Assembly (NCBI GenBank): GCA_914767715.1
Contig: OU612072.1
Location: forward strand, 4,648,001 to 4,712,000
From: Membranipora membranacea
Lineage: Eukaryota; Bryozoa; Gymnolaemata; Cheilostomatida; Membraniporidae
Direction: 5' to 3'
DNA length: 64,000 nucleotides
Position 1 is the first letter of the stretch, and each line of letters begins with the position of its first letter. Position numbers and translations under genes: made by a program. Shown in pieces: positions 26,596 through 38,732 of this stretch. A model generated the notes under the pieces. The model had not been told where the DNA came from. It made no database searches and was given only the letters and a program-made list of their open reading frames with translations.

Positions 26596-27338
26596 ACTGG
26601 AAGTTTTGAACTATTACAGCATAAGACAGTGGAATTACTGTATGTGCCCCTGTATTTTGTAAGATGGTATGATATACAAAGCCTCCAGTATATCTTTATA
26701 TTTGTATCGTCACGACAAGGTCAGAAAAAAATTGACGCTCCTAGCATTTTATAGAAAAGCATCTTAATTGATTCCTTTGGATCAAAAGGAAGTTTTTGCC
26801 AAAATTTCCTCATTTTTTTTAATGAAATTCATGATATTTTGCATTCATTTTGTGATATAAATGGTCCTTAAACACACAGTTAATTCTTGATGGCTTCTGC
26901 ATCAAACGCTAAATGTGTTGAGGAAACCATATAAGTCATTGAGAGTGCTATCGATCGATCACAAATGCGATGCTTCATATACTTATTAACTTATCATTTA
27001 ACTTTATTTTTTGGTGTTTAATTCCAATGGACGACTTGTAAAGAGTAAGCTTTATCTACCTTCGTTCTTGTTTCTTCCATCAAAAATTTCCAATGAATGA
27101 ACCGATTCAACTTGATTGACATTGTTTTCATTGGTTGTATTATACCATTTTGCTTGCAGCAGCAAAACATTTATTGCACAATTACCAGCATTACCAGCAT
27201 GCTGAGTGAAATAATTGTCAGGGAAATCATCGGTACCAAAAAATCTTCAACTGGCATGTAAATTTAGTATTGGAATTCAAATTCAGTTATGCTCAACTGA
27301 ATGTATATAAAGAATAGGTTTTTGCCTTCTGTTTGTAG
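26596..27338. other. 5' flank of peptide gene; signal exon not found
   Basis: From about 26950 this region aligns with 58250-58588, the upstream part of the paralogous module. The signal-peptide exon expected by analogy with 40137-40187 was not seen here or just before the P-like insertion. Confidence 0.45.
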
Positions 27339-28230
27339 GGAGTACCTGTCCAATACCGATATGTGCTGCAGTTGATCAGTGTGCGGAGGGTGAGGAACAG
27401 ACAACAAGGTATGTTACCATCTGTCTATACAATATCAAATTATTAAAATGTTGGATATAACTTAAGTTTGATATAATGGGATGCCATAACATGAATGGTG
27501 GAGATGAAGGGTAGAAGCTATGCATGATGGGCAGTTCAAATGAAACCACCATTTATTTTATTTTAAAAATTATTTCATCATAGTTTTTGTCTGAACAGTG
27601 TCAGTTAGGTATTAAAAGTACTGCTGCTAGTCAAGGAAATTTATGCTCTTTGAATTTTAAAAGGGCAAATAATTTGCACAAACTGACCCTAAAAATCCAG
27701 GTAAAACCTAAATACAGTGATGATGTCATTAATTTTGACAGGTAAGACTGTTACTATTTCACCAGATAATAGCTTTCATACCTGACTTCAGAGGTCAGTT
27801 TGTGCAAATAATTTGCCCATTGGGTGAATTGACAATACTGAGATGTAGATCCATTTGTTAGTTTGAAGCTATATAGAAAACACATACAAGAAGTACACAT
27901 TGCATGAGTGGCAGTGGCAATTCAAAATTAGCACAGTACACAATTTGTCAAAATTTTGCTAGAAGAAAAGAAATTTGCACATATAATGTATTGCTCAGAA
28001 TCCTGCTGACAGTCAACTTGCATGAATTTTATGCATTCACTGTATCCAGACCTATTTATACTTCAACATCTCAGACTTGTCGTTGAAATTATCTCGCTTG
28101 CTCTGATTAAACTCTCATTGTAATTGCAAAATGTAGGAATTATGTATAATACTATAGACCATCACTTATTTGCAGCTCCTTCACTGTTGACGGCCGGACA
28201 TGCCCTGGATGCGTATCTTGTATCTTGTAA
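27339..28230 (+). CDS. Small cysteine-rich peptide gene, two 3' exons (module copy A, gene 1)
   Basis: Exon 27339-27408 has acceptor TTTGTAG and donor AAG/GTATGT. It is 70 nt, the same length and phase as exon 3 of the gene at 40.5 kb, and encodes STCPIPICAAVDQCAEGEEQ. Exon 28176-28230 (acceptor TTTGCAG) encodes a tail with DGRTCPGCVSCIL and a TAA. Six cysteines follow the pattern CxxxxC...C....CxxCxxC, as in the sister gene. The upstream signal-peptide exon is missing from what I can read. It may lie beyond the P-like insertion or be lost. Both exons have a close paralogue at 58.6-59.5 kb. Likely secreted by analogy; function unknown. Confidence 0.65.
27663..27818. mobile_element. 156 bp MITE in the intron of peptide gene A1
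   Basis: GGGCAAATAATTTGCACAAA... and its exact reverse complement ...TTTGTGCAAATAATTTGCCC form 26 bp perfect ends. The second copy at about 58930-59100 has the same right end. TTTAA-like bases flank both sides. It sits at the same place in both module copies, so it predates the module duplication. Confidence 0.75.
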
Positions 28231-29045
28231 GCAGGAAAGACACATATGGAGGATCATCTGACTATAATACCCTAAATAGTTTATTTATATAATATTTGAA
28301 GTTTAAAGCCGAAATATTATTATTTATTTTAATTTGAATGAAATATTATTAAAATGTATAATATAATGAAAATCAAATTATATTATATATAAATTTCAAT
28401 TCTACATCATTAGCCCTTTTTTAAATTTATCTCTAGGTCATAAATTATGGCGCAGGAGGTGGCCCAGTTGGGTAGATTGCGGATTATGTTAGGAATATCT
28501 CTTAGACACAGCCGTAGGGGTGATAAGAAACAAGTCAGCGATGGAGACATACCTCTGAGTAGCAGTAGATCCCTGGAAAGTGCTCCTTACAAACAACCAA
28601 TTATTGCAGTTTAACATCATCATCCCATCAATAGACAGTTTTCTGAGCTCCAATAGGAAAAAGGTGCTGAAAAGGAGCTTATCTTGAAAATCGCTCATCA
28701 GAGGGAAAAAATTCCTTTTGATTCAGCACCGGAACCCTTGAAAACTAGTAGGTAGGGGGTTGGGAAAAAAATTTGGGGATCATAGGTATGATTTATATTG
28801 ACTTTAATTTTGAGAGCTTGCCACTGAGCTGATAGAACATATGGCAGGTCTGGGGACACTGGTCCTTACTCCTAATAGATTGTCCATCTCATGAATTATA
28901 ATACAATCAGATCTTCACATCTTACTTTAACTGACAATACTTATCTTAACAGAGAAACAACGGAACAAATAAAAGTGCTTTTCCTTATTTGTGATCAGCA
29001 GCTGGATAATAATACAGAATTCAAAGGTCAAATTCAACAACAACC

Positions 29046-32000
29046 ATGGCATCATCTTTTCATAGGGCAAGTGAAATACAAACTATTGTAGATAGCGATT
29101 TAATAATGCTAGAGGAAGTAAAAAAGCTGGACTGTCGAGGTGCTGAAGGATTTTTGAAGAAAGCATGGATTTAAAGTTAGTGGCTCAAAGGAGGAATTGG
29201 CCGCATGTGTGTATTGCCTATAATATAATCAACAAGTCCCTGAAAACCCCTGAGCTGCGGAAGAACTTCTCGCGAATAAGAGAGATTACCAGGATATATA
29301 TAAAGAAGGACCTGGAACGCCTAACGATCCTGCAAGATTGAAAGCATGGCATGGTGAAAAGGAGGCAATGTCAAAATGGCCACAGACAAGTTTTGTTGAC
29401 CTCTGACTTTTTTTGAATAAAAAAGGCTGCTCATTAAAAAAAGAGGTTCTGTCTGCGTCCAAGACTGGTAAGGCATATAGCCTGTTCAGGGATAATCACG
29501 TTCAGGAAATATTCTATCATAACATCAACAAACAGCACCCATGCTGCTACCTGAAGGCACTCTGCAAGCGCAGTCAGAGAATCTCGGAGATACCTCATGA
29601 AGCTCGGGTTAAAGTTATCAAGGAAACTGGTGAAGTCTGCTCAGCATATTGTAGCTGCTTTGCTGGGTATGTACAATGCTGACAGCTGGGATATTTTAAA
29701 CAAATTTTTTTTTAAATGATATTGAAAATTATGTTTCCATTATTATTAGCATTAGCATTTCATAAATTGATTCGATGTAAGGAAGAAAAACAACAATGTA
29801 TAAATATCTGCAAGTTTTCTGACTGGTAAAAAATTAGGGCGCCTGGATTGTCCATGCTCTGAATGTAAGTTGATAGTGTACGTATTAACAAGCAAGTATT
29901 TTCAAATCGATTTTCTTAATATAATCATCGATATCACTAATTGAATCGCAATAATTATCTGTTGTCGAAAGAAATGAGAAAAAAATATATCTCATTCTTT
30001 CCTTTAAGTTAAGTCAGGTGTGCAATCATGTAGCTGCCATATTGTTCAAGCTTGAGTATGTAACCAGGCTGGAAATGTCGGACCCTGCATGTACAAGTGC
30101 TATTTGTCAATGGGATGAACCGTCAAAAAGTAACTGAATTCCAGTATCTGTCCGACTACAAGACATGAAGTTTACAATGCCATCTTTCAAGAATGGGAAA
30201 GGTAAGCAGTTTCTGTGGTGCAATTAATTTGTTGATGAAAAGTTATTGGAACATAATAATAGATTATACAGACATAGTATTACATGAAAAGAGCCCGTCA
30301 AATTTACTTTTGTCTGAAATCCCTTTCATCAAATTACATCAGTATTTACATTGAGGATTAAGGTAACATTTCATTTATGAGTGCCTTCAATGCCATATTC
30401 TTCACAGCCAAAGATCAGTGATAATCTTCAAATCTTCTCCAATAAATGGACTTAAATTACTTGTCATTAAATTCGGATATATCATATACACAGATAGCCT
30501 AGCGTTCGAAATTATTCTGAAATCCTTGGGTCAGCACTGGAATATATCTGTAGTTTCTGCAATTTTCTTTACAAAAGAAATTTCAACTGCAAAACTAATG
30601 AAAATTTATGCACCAATAAACCTTAAACCATACATCATTCATTGATATAACAAATTAATATCGATACATCTGATCTTTCCAGTAAAAGAATCTGCAGTCG
30701 CAGAAGGGGTGCCGGTGAGAAGTAAAAGATTTCGTGATTGCCTCGTTGATTCAGCTGAGGATGCATCATTCGCTGAATTCATATCTGAAATGAAGGCAGC
30801 TATACCAACAGCGGTCATATTCCTCCCAGGTAAAATTATAGAGTAACAGTTATTTACACTAAGCTGTTGATTTGTCCAAGTTTGATTTCGAATAATTTTT
30901 TTATGAAACAATTCCGGGAGGTGATTTCTTATAACAATGCTATCTAGTTAGGTTATTGGTTTATCCATGCTATGCTGTATGACAAGCAGACGGGACTTGA
31001 TTAATGGGTTACAAACTCAAAGCAACAACAGCTATTTCATCATAGAATAGTGACCCGCATAGCACCAGATTGTGAGCATGGTGTTTTAATTTGCCCGTCC
31101 TTGCTCATGTAATCCACATCCAACACAATGATATCAGAGAGTAAGCATATTATATCCTTACTCTCTGATGATATCACTGATATTTCCTATCACATTATTG
31201 GCAAATTGTTTTGTAAATTAGGCTTCGCATGTGGCGGAGAGGGATACATGGTTGACCATGAAATATAACAAGCTTTATTTTCGCTGACCAAATAACTCAG
31301 ACACTCAGTATAAAAACGTTAGATTGAATAGGTTTTCAGTGTATATATTTGTGCTAGATAATCACGGCTGAAGATATTAACAAAGATACCTATCTATCGA
31401 TATTAGGTAGATGTATAAAAAGGAATTATACAATTGTTGTTATGACACAATAGATAAAAGGCTGGCGACAGGCCACCTAAAAGTCTGAGTTCTTTTAAAT
31501 TCAGGTCAGCTATTTTTAGCCACGTAATCAACAACAAAATATAGCCAAATTGTGCACCAGATTCAAACATTTTAGAAATCTGTATCAGGTTATTTAATAC
31601 GACTCATTTATGAAGAAATCAACCACATAGAGATTGAAGCTAACAGTACCAACACTGTAGCATCACAGAAGCTGTGCTAATATCATATATTATTTATTCA
31701 TTCATTCAGAAATGTCTGATGTGAGGGCATATGCATCTAAATCCTCAACAGTGGAAGAGTTTATTTCTGCCCTAGACATTAGCCAACAACAAATATCTGA
31801 CTTGGAAGAGTCAACCAGGGGACAAAGTGACAACAGGAACTGGATGAGAGCAAGAGAAGGCAGGTTGACGGCATCCAATTTCTTCGGGATACACACCAGG
31901 ATGGAATCACTAAAAGCTGAGCCAAAAACGGACATGTCCCGCTTGATAGACAATATTCCACACCCGAATGACATCAGTCACTTGCCAGCCATTCAGCATG

Positions 32001-32468
32001 GAAAGAAAAATGAACCGAAAGCTATTCAAGTTCTGCTGCAGACCCTCAAAAAGACTCATGCTAATGTCCGTTATCAAGATTGTGGTTTATTCATTGACAA
32101 TGAAATGCCATATTTAGGAGCGTCATTAGAAGGAATTGTAGAGTGCAGTTGCCATGGGAAAATCCTCATAGAGGTAAAATGTACGACCGGCTCATTGTGC
32201 GATGCCAGTTTTACGGCTGACGGTAAATTGAAAGAAAGACATAAATATTATGGGCAGGTGGCAGGTGCAAGGCCAGATGATGGTCACAGGGGTATAGGCC
32301 ACACATTTCTTTACTTTTGTATCCGAATCAGAAAATTTTCTTTATACTGTTACTCATGACAAGCTGTTTTGTAAAAAAATGAGAGCTAATATATCAGCAT
32401 TCTATATCCAATATATAGCTCCCCAATTCTTAAATGAGCCAGTTCCGACCAAAGCTAGACAAACATGA
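29046..32468 (+). pseudogene. SAP-SWIM zinc finger-YqaJ nuclease protein (transposon-borne, decayed)
   Basis: The ATG at 29046 is in good context (CCATGG). A SAP-like segment (FLKKxGFKVSGSKEELAA) is split by a frameshift near 29155. The next stretch contains KWPQTSFVDL with a stop, and reads to CSAYCSCFAG at a donor (29666). Exon 30014-30201 supplies CNHVAAILFKLE, completing a CxC..CxH SWIM finger, but has a TGA after EPSKSN. Exon 30683-30829 is open. Exon 31710-32468 holds the YqaJ-type PD-(D/E)xK core: GRLTASNFFG, HGKKNEPKAI, PYLGASLEGI (the LGAS-x-(D/E)G motif), ILIEVKC (the ExK) and KYYGQV. An 8 bp duplication near 32260 then shifts the frame. YqaJ is a phage-type exonuclease fold that animal transposons have adopted. 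No function is expected from this copy. Confidence 0.85.
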
Positions 32469-32653
32469 GAATAGAGCAATGTATACTGTTTTATACAGGT
32501 TTCAAATTTGTTTTGTATATTTAAGCCAATTTCTGTGAATGGGGTGTGAGATGATTCTTAGTTAAAATTAATCCACAAGGAGACCATTTGAAATAACAGT
32601 TTATTGTTATATTTGTTCTAGAAAATAGAGATAATAAATCCTGCATGGCATTA

Positions 32654-32906
32654 GGTAACTTCGCGCCCTTGGCATCTATATTAAATAATCATTAAATTAT
32701 TAAAATTTTCATGGGGAAATCAAACTGAATCCAACTTGAATTCAAGTTGTCTCCCTATTACCAATGAGGAGATAATTCTATGTTTCATGTCAATATCATT
32801 GAAAAACCCGTATACCTAATCATAAAATCTATTCAGTTGAATTTCCCCATGAAAATGATTATAATTAATGATTATTTAATATAGATACCAAGGGCGCGAA
32901 GTTACC
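32654..32906. mobile_element. 253 bp MITE with TA target duplication
   Basis: The left end GGTAACTTCGCGCCCTTGG and its reverse complement at the right are followed inward by a long near-palindrome (ATTTTCATGGGGAAAT and its complement). TA lies on both sides (32652-32653 and 32907-32908), as in Tc1/mariner-type elements. No ORF. Nested in the ~10 kb transposon. Confidence 0.9.
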
Positions 32907-33302
32907 TAATCAGATACAGTATGTCTGTATTATAATATTTGCTAATGTCTCTAGAATAAAACTGTGATATAGCACGCTGTTCTCTAAACTGGCAGAAAAC
33001 ACATGTCCCAGATAAATAATTTTTTCAAGAAAAAGAAAAATGGGCTGGATTGTTTCATGAATATTGAAACAGAATGATTGAGATAAAAATTAATTTTTCT
33101 TGTTAGTTTATGTTTGTATGGGACACTGTTGTGTATCTGGGCTTATAAGCTAAACAATAAGCGTTAGTCTTTTTATTAACTTATCAGGTCTAGGTTTTAC
33201 AGCTGTTGAATATAAACTAGGTTGAATATTCTCATCTCAACCAGGGGAGAAGCCACATTGTCATAAAAACAGCAGGATCTGTGTAAAGTAAATCTTTTAT
33301 AC

Positions 33303-34003
33303 CACAGAGTAAGGATATACAGAGAGGAAACTTCAAGGATCGTTATAGTGCCTGCGGTTTTTGATTCACTGGGGAAAATTGTGCACAGCTGGATGCCAAA
33401 AACTCATTATCTCTATATGATATAATGTCATTTTTCTTGCAGACATCTCTGCCTTTGATGGGCCATAATTCAGTCTGTATTTATCCTAAAGACTGAATTC
33501 TAACTTTGTTAGAATGTCCAATCTTCAAGCTATACACCATATTATTGTTATTTCTTGCTAGGATTCATAGGCTATGAGCTATCTGCATTTGTAAAATGAT
33601 TTTTATTATATAGATTTACGTGCGACAATTGACAAACTTCTGGTCATAAAAATTAGGAAATGTCCGTGTATTGACCCAGCCCACATGTAAATCTATATGA
33701 TATAACTCATTTCAAAAGCACAGATAGCTCATAGCCGATGAATCCTAGCAAGAAATAACAATAATATGGTGTATAGCTTGAAGGTTGGACATTCTAACAA
33801 AGTTGGAATTCAGTCTTTAGGATAAATACAGAATGAATTATGGCCCATCAAAGGTAGAGATGTCTGCAAGAAAAATGACATTATAACATATAGAGATAAC
33901 GAGTTTTCGGCATCCAGCTGTGCACAATTTTCCCCCAGTTAATCAAAACCGCAGGCACTATAACGATCATTGAAGTGTCCTCTCTGTATATCCTTACTCT
34001 GTG
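33303..34003. mobile_element. 701 bp foldback element, CACAGAG termini, copy 1
   Basis: CACAGAGTAAGGATATACAG at the left and its reverse complement at the right are part of arms of nearly 300 bp each. These meet around a short centre near 33640. It is flanked by TTTATAC and ATTATAC, a likely 7 bp duplication with one change. The same family recurs at 44975-45686 with a perfect 7 bp duplication. No ORF. Nested in the ~10 kb transposon. Confidence 0.9.
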
Positions 34004-34250
34004 ATTATACTAAGCGGCGAGTTATCTATTTATTGTCATTACAGCTCTATCGTTGGGTCGGTGTGATGTATGCATTTGTAACAAATGTTTATGTTGGGTT
34101 TAATCAGCATTATACTATTATATAAAATATACTGTCACTATCTATGCATTGCTATCCATATCATATCATGCCTCAGATGAGAAAAAAAGTAAAATCTGTC
34201 TTTACTCGTCGGATGCAGTTTCCACCCAAGACTTGACAATGGGTCCTTAG

Positions 34251-35166
34251 TAGGGGTTGAACGGATCAGGGTTAGGCAACCTCGGATCGGATATCGGATC
34301 GGTCCATAAATTCAACCTCGGATCGGATCCGGATAAAGCGTACAAACGCTAAATTTACCAGTCCCGGCAGCTGTACTTTTGCACCATAATATACAGTTAA
34401 GGTCATTGAATACATGGATAAACACCGTCAACAATCTTTTCCCTGAACCATTACCCTAATTTAAATGTGTATAATGTATCTGCTTGGATATAATACTTTA
34501 CAAGGAGCAACTTATCACTCAAACAGCCAAGATAATTGGTTTACACAAACAGATTATTTGAAAGGATCATTATTAATGAGTACAAAGATCTCTTGACTCT
34601 AAGCATTTGTGAATAGACACTCAATTTGCCAGGTTCACTGAAACCCCGATGTTAGTAATCACTGAGTTTGAACAAACTCCCTGCTCCTATGTCCCAAACT
34701 CTCTGCTGTGATTAGGATAGGAATTGTCCTCCTACTTTGAAGAAGCAGAGGAGGATAACCTTATACATCAAACTATAGACAGTTTGTTACAAGGAACATC
34801 ATTGGATTAAAAATTATGTCTTATTCACAACGATCTGAGTAAAGATGCTTCTCTCAATTTCAGCAGAAAAACACATCCATCAAATTTATTAGCAGCTATG
34901 AAAATGAGATATGTACTGAATGCCTACTGATCACCACTGAGTGCTTTCATCCAAACTCTCAATTATCTAATCTGAAATACAAATTAATGACTATCATACT
35001 TCCTTCCTTGTAATTTTTAGTGAGATAAATGATGCTAAAAGTAAGTGTTGATTAAAAACGTATCATCTCGGATCAGACATAACACATATCCGATTCGGTT
35101 TGTCGTTGAATCCGGGGTCAAATATCCGAAATTCAACTCCAACCTCAAGAGGTCGTTCCACCCCTA
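34251..35166. mobile_element. 916 bp non-autonomous hAT-type element
   Basis: The termini are TAGGGGTTGAACGG and ..CGTTCCACCCCTA. Flanks are GTCCTTAG (34243-34250) and GTCCTTGG (35167-35174), an 8 bp duplication with one change. Removing it restores the reading frame of the transposase C-terminus, which confirms the borders. GGATCGGAT words are repeated near each end. No ORF. Confidence 0.85.
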
Positions 35167-36334
35167 GTCCTTGGAGGTTTACAATAGCAGAGCATATTAT
35201 GAGGATGTTATCAAGATGTGGCAGATTACTGATACAAACACTTCGTGATAGAAAGCGAAAACATGTTAACCGTCGAATCACTCTCTCTACATGTATGCGA
35301 CTATTTGCAACTTTCTTAGTGTTTAATACTTTGTCTCTAGTCATCTGGTTACTCCCGCGTTTTCCTGGTGGTCTTATCAATGAGGCCTCCCTCATTAAAA
35401 ACTCCTCATGTAGCTGAAAACCCCTAGCAGCCATAATGACATCCCCTTTGTCTATATAGTCCAAAAACCCACTTTTAACAACTAGGCACCTGTCTGTTGC
35501 TCTACCCCTCACAGCTTAGATAGGCAGCAGATGCTGCCTTGAGGTGTTATCCCTATCAAGAATTTGACTGTGTCGTGATGCTTATAATCGCTCCAAGTGG
35601 CCGATTGAAACTGAAGGTCATTTGGCCTTTGAATAAATGTTTCGGGGCAATCAATGATACATCTAGTACCAGGCATACTCTGATAAGTCTTTGGCAGAGT
35701 CTCAGCTACTTTTTCTTTGGAGTAAAAGACAGTCAGTTTATGGAGAGCATTGGCCATCTGTTTCACTGTCAGAGAAAATATCTCAGAAACTTTCTTCACA
35801 GTTATGCCAAATCTACAAAATCAGAGAGCAAATTCAATGCCTATTAATGTTATTTACAAGGAAATAATAGGCATGTTTGTTTTATCTGCTGGGACAAAAT
35901 GACAGGATATTGATTGATTGTGTCAAATAGATCATGATACAGATAACAGATGTAATGGTTGAATGTTTTGAGCTATTTTGCACTGAACTTATTGCTCATT
36001 TTTTTTGACATACTGATAGGGCTGTGGTTTGCGTGGGGGAGAGTTGTAAAGGCTGTTTATTTAAATTGACAAATAGCAATAAATAATTACGTTCAACGCT
36101 CACTTCCTAAACCAGTCTAAAATTCGATGTGGAACAAAATGTCACAAAAACGTACACCAAACGATAATCACTTTAGGAACTTACCTATCCGCGAGGTTTT
36201 GATGTGATAGATCAAATCTCAGTTTCATCAGAGTAGGGAGAATTTTATCTTCGGCGCATAAAGTATGATTTGGCAGCTTAACTTCGTTGTGGACACTCCG
36301 TATTCCCCAATATTCAGACACCGATAAAACACAA

Positions 36335-36740
36335 CTCGAGAGGATCCAGCGCTCTGCTACTCGGATTGTGCTGCCATTCTCTGACAACTACGAGCAGAAT
36401 TGCTGGACCATCTAGCACTGCCACCCATCACAACTTTCCTGCACACCACTTGCAGTGAACATTGGACTAGAATAGTTGACAACGATAATCACCCCTTGAA
36501 CTCTCGTATTAAAATAAACACAAACAGAACATCTGCTCGTAGAGCAAAAATAGATAAATATAGGCCATCCAAGTGTAGAACAACCACAAGACAAAATACC
36601 TTTTTTGAATTTTATATGCGATTTCTTAACTAATGCAGCTCCGATTCCTTTTAATTTTATTTTTCCATGAATGTGGCGTGCATTCAATGCTATCAACCTA
36701 TCACAGGATGGATATTAGAATTTAGGCAATAAACAAACTT
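36335..36740 (+). repeat. LINE 3' fragment (family L-a) inside the transposase gene
   Basis: RIQRSATRIVLPFSDNYEQ, then after a frameshift a run from PLNSRIK through a basic stretch to FFEFYMRFLN and stop (about 36633). The 3' UTR ends GCAATAAACAAACTTCAAAC with a short CTTCAAA repeat. It interrupts the linker exon of the transposase and so postdates the host element. Confidence 0.75.
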
Positions 36741-37547
36741 CAAACTTCAAACAGGGTGAGTGAGGAGTAGGGAGTGAGGTGTAGAAATGTACAGATTTAT
36801 CCGAGTCAAGAAGCTGCTTATGTTTTGGGTTAAGAAAGTGTTGGAGCTGTTTTATTTTGGCCTTCAGCTGTAGATAATGATTAGTAGCTTTGTTGCCTTT
36901 TTTGTGCTTTTGCCTAATTTTATTAAGCACATTATGGTTTGGCCTAGCGACCTCCTCTATTTCTATTTCATTGTCTGGCTGAATCATTTGTTTAATTTCC
37001 ACATGACTGTCTGATTTCGGCTCAGCTGTTCCTGCTGTGGTTTCAGGTGTTTTTTTGCTACTACAGCAGCCTCTGCTTTAGGCGCTATTATTTTAACCAG
37101 GCGATCATTAGGTATTTCACAATGTGCGAGTTTCTGCTTAGCAGGTTCATGACCGATAGAAGTGATGGCTTCGGGTTCTCTTGAGTTGGCTGGCCATCAA
37201 CAAAATGCACAGAGCATATCCTATCACTTTTAGCAGGAAACCAGAGCGTTCCATCTTTCCACTTTCGATTGATGAGGACACACCATTCTCGTAGTGTTAG
37301 TTGATCCTTAGGGAACTGGATATGTGTGTATGGTGGAGGACATGGACAGTCACCTAAAACAAATGTTAGCAATATCTCATTAAAACAGAGATGTTTGTTT
37401 GTCTGCCTGCCTGCTATCTATCACTATCATTATTACAATTAAACCATTGATCTGTATTTTATTGTTTCCTCATATTTATCTCCCAATAATTTAGGCTTAA
37501 ATTCAACTCACCTGGAAAATCCTAGAAGAGCCAAAATATAACACACC

Positions 37548-37562
37548 GACGTCATGACGTCA
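37548..37562. promoter_or_regulatory. Palindromic CRE-like site
   Basis: GACGTCATGACGTC is a perfect 14 bp palindrome containing a full TGACGTCA element. It lies upstream of the first visible transposase exon on the minus strand, inside the ~10 kb transposon. A promoter role is only suggested by position. Confidence 0.35.
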
Positions 37563-38732
37563 TGCTGAAACCAGTACTTTCAGAATCTGTGTTCACTTAG
37601 CTTTCCAACAATATATAACATGTCCAAATCGGTCAGCGTTGGTATCCTAACCTTAATATCACCGTTCAATTTACATATGAAGATGGATTAAAAAAATTAT
37701 ATTTACTTACGTTTTTTAGCATAATGTATGTGACATTTAGATTGTCTGACCTCTGTGAAATTTTGCCCATTATTCATGCATCTGATACAGCACATGCAAC
37801 TCTAGGCATATTAGTGATGTCTTGTAACCGCTGCGTATATTTCTTACAGGTATCTCAACGATAACTTCATAATTATGATATCTAGATAAATTTTTGATAC
37901 ACCTCATTGAATGTTAACTATTTTTCCGTCCTTTTGGTTTACAGTGTACTATAATTGATCAGCATAAGTTTAAACCAAATCATAGAACGGAAATACTAGG
38001 TGTAAGGACCAGTGTCCCCAGACCTGCCATATGCTCTATCAGCTCAGTGGCAAGCTCTCAAAATAAAAATCGATATAAATCATACCTATGATCCCCAAAT
38101 TTTTTTCCCAACCCCATACCTGCTAGTTTTCAAGGGTGCCGGTGCTGAATCAAAAGGAATTTTTCCCTCAGATGAGCGGTTTTCAAGATAAGCCCCATTT
38201 CAGCACCTTTTTCCTATGCTGTGTGTGTTAAAAGTACCAAACCAGAGAGCGGGCAACTCAAAAATTAGCCTCAAATTTGAGCTCAGAAAACTGTCTATAT
38301 ATGGAAGAGACAAATTTCTGCAACTCTGAATCACCTGTTTCATGGTTTGTCGACTACACAGGCAAATCCATCTCCTGCATTATGGCTAAAATTGATGTTG
38401 TCACCAATTCTCTTTTAAATTTACCTTGTCTCCTATCAATCAACACAACCTCATTGAAAGGTCATATTCTTTAGGATGAGATTTAACTTGTACAACATTC
38501 TAAAACTCAAAAATCTGATGGAGGCCTGAATTGATGTGTAATGCCTCGTTTGAACTGCAATATTTTCGTTTTTAGGCTGCCCAAAGACCGAAGCATGTTA
38601 TAACTTTAACATAAGTAACTGCCTGACTTTAACATGCTATGCTCTTTGGGTAGTCTATATGCATAGCTTTCCGGGTCTGCATTCTTCATATTATCTTCAA
38701 GAACAAAGGTGTCGGCATCAAGTGAACTGGCC
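37563..38732. other. Right arm and outer flank of the ~10 kb transposon
   Basis: From about 37997 to 38567 this is the right inverted repeat, more complete than the left arm. Positions 38568-38732 lie outside the recognisable arm and contain a small imperfect hairpin (GCCCAAAGACC..ATGTTA and its complement). Homology to the paralogous module resumes at GTATTGAGGATG (38733). Confidence 0.5.

Larger units (their letters stand above)
34202..37353 (-). pseudogene. THAP-domain DDE transposase (DDE_Tnp_4-like), interrupted
   Basis: Reading right to left: an exon from 37353 has the THAP core (IQFPKDQLTLREWC, the GTLWFP segment, CSVHF, GQPTQENPKPSLL). After a frameshift near 37130 comes a Lys-rich coiled-coil-like linker (to about 36741). 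A LINE fragment intervenes, then SEYWGIRSVH to a donor at 36184. The last exon, from 35812, holds the catalytic core: GTRCIIDCPE (first D), a stop after SKL, RGRATDR, DKGDVIMAARGF and SRIHVERVIRRL (final E). The second catalytic Asp, expected in an ADRGF motif, is Ala here. The C-terminus is split by the hAT insertion at 34251-35166. Beyond it the frame resumes as LQGPIV and stops at 34202-34204. Inactive. It is convergent with the YqaJ gene. Confidence 0.85.
28603..38567. mobile_element. ~10 kb composite DNA transposon, ISL2EU-like (YqaJ + THAP-DDE)
   Basis: Long inverted repeats bound the unit. Positions 28630-28876 match the reverse complement of about 37997-38290 (blocks ATAGACAGTTTTCTGAGCTC and CAGGTCTGGGGACACTGG). 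The outermost match is ATTGCAGTT at 28605 and 38557-38565. The left arm carries internal deletions. Two genes converge: a SAP-SWIM-YqaJ protein on plus (29046-32468) and a THAP-DDE transposase on minus (37353-34202). As I recall, ISL2EU elements encode an IS5-related transposase plus a YqaJ protein. Both genes are broken and four younger elements are nested inside. Exact termini and target duplication could not be fixed. The paralogous module at 60.49 kb shows the uninterrupted host sequence. Confidence 0.75.

Noticed and set aside
31130-31185. Hairpin with ATCAGAGAGTAAG arms as a small element
   Set aside because: Only a 13 bp stem, no target duplication and no second copy seen.
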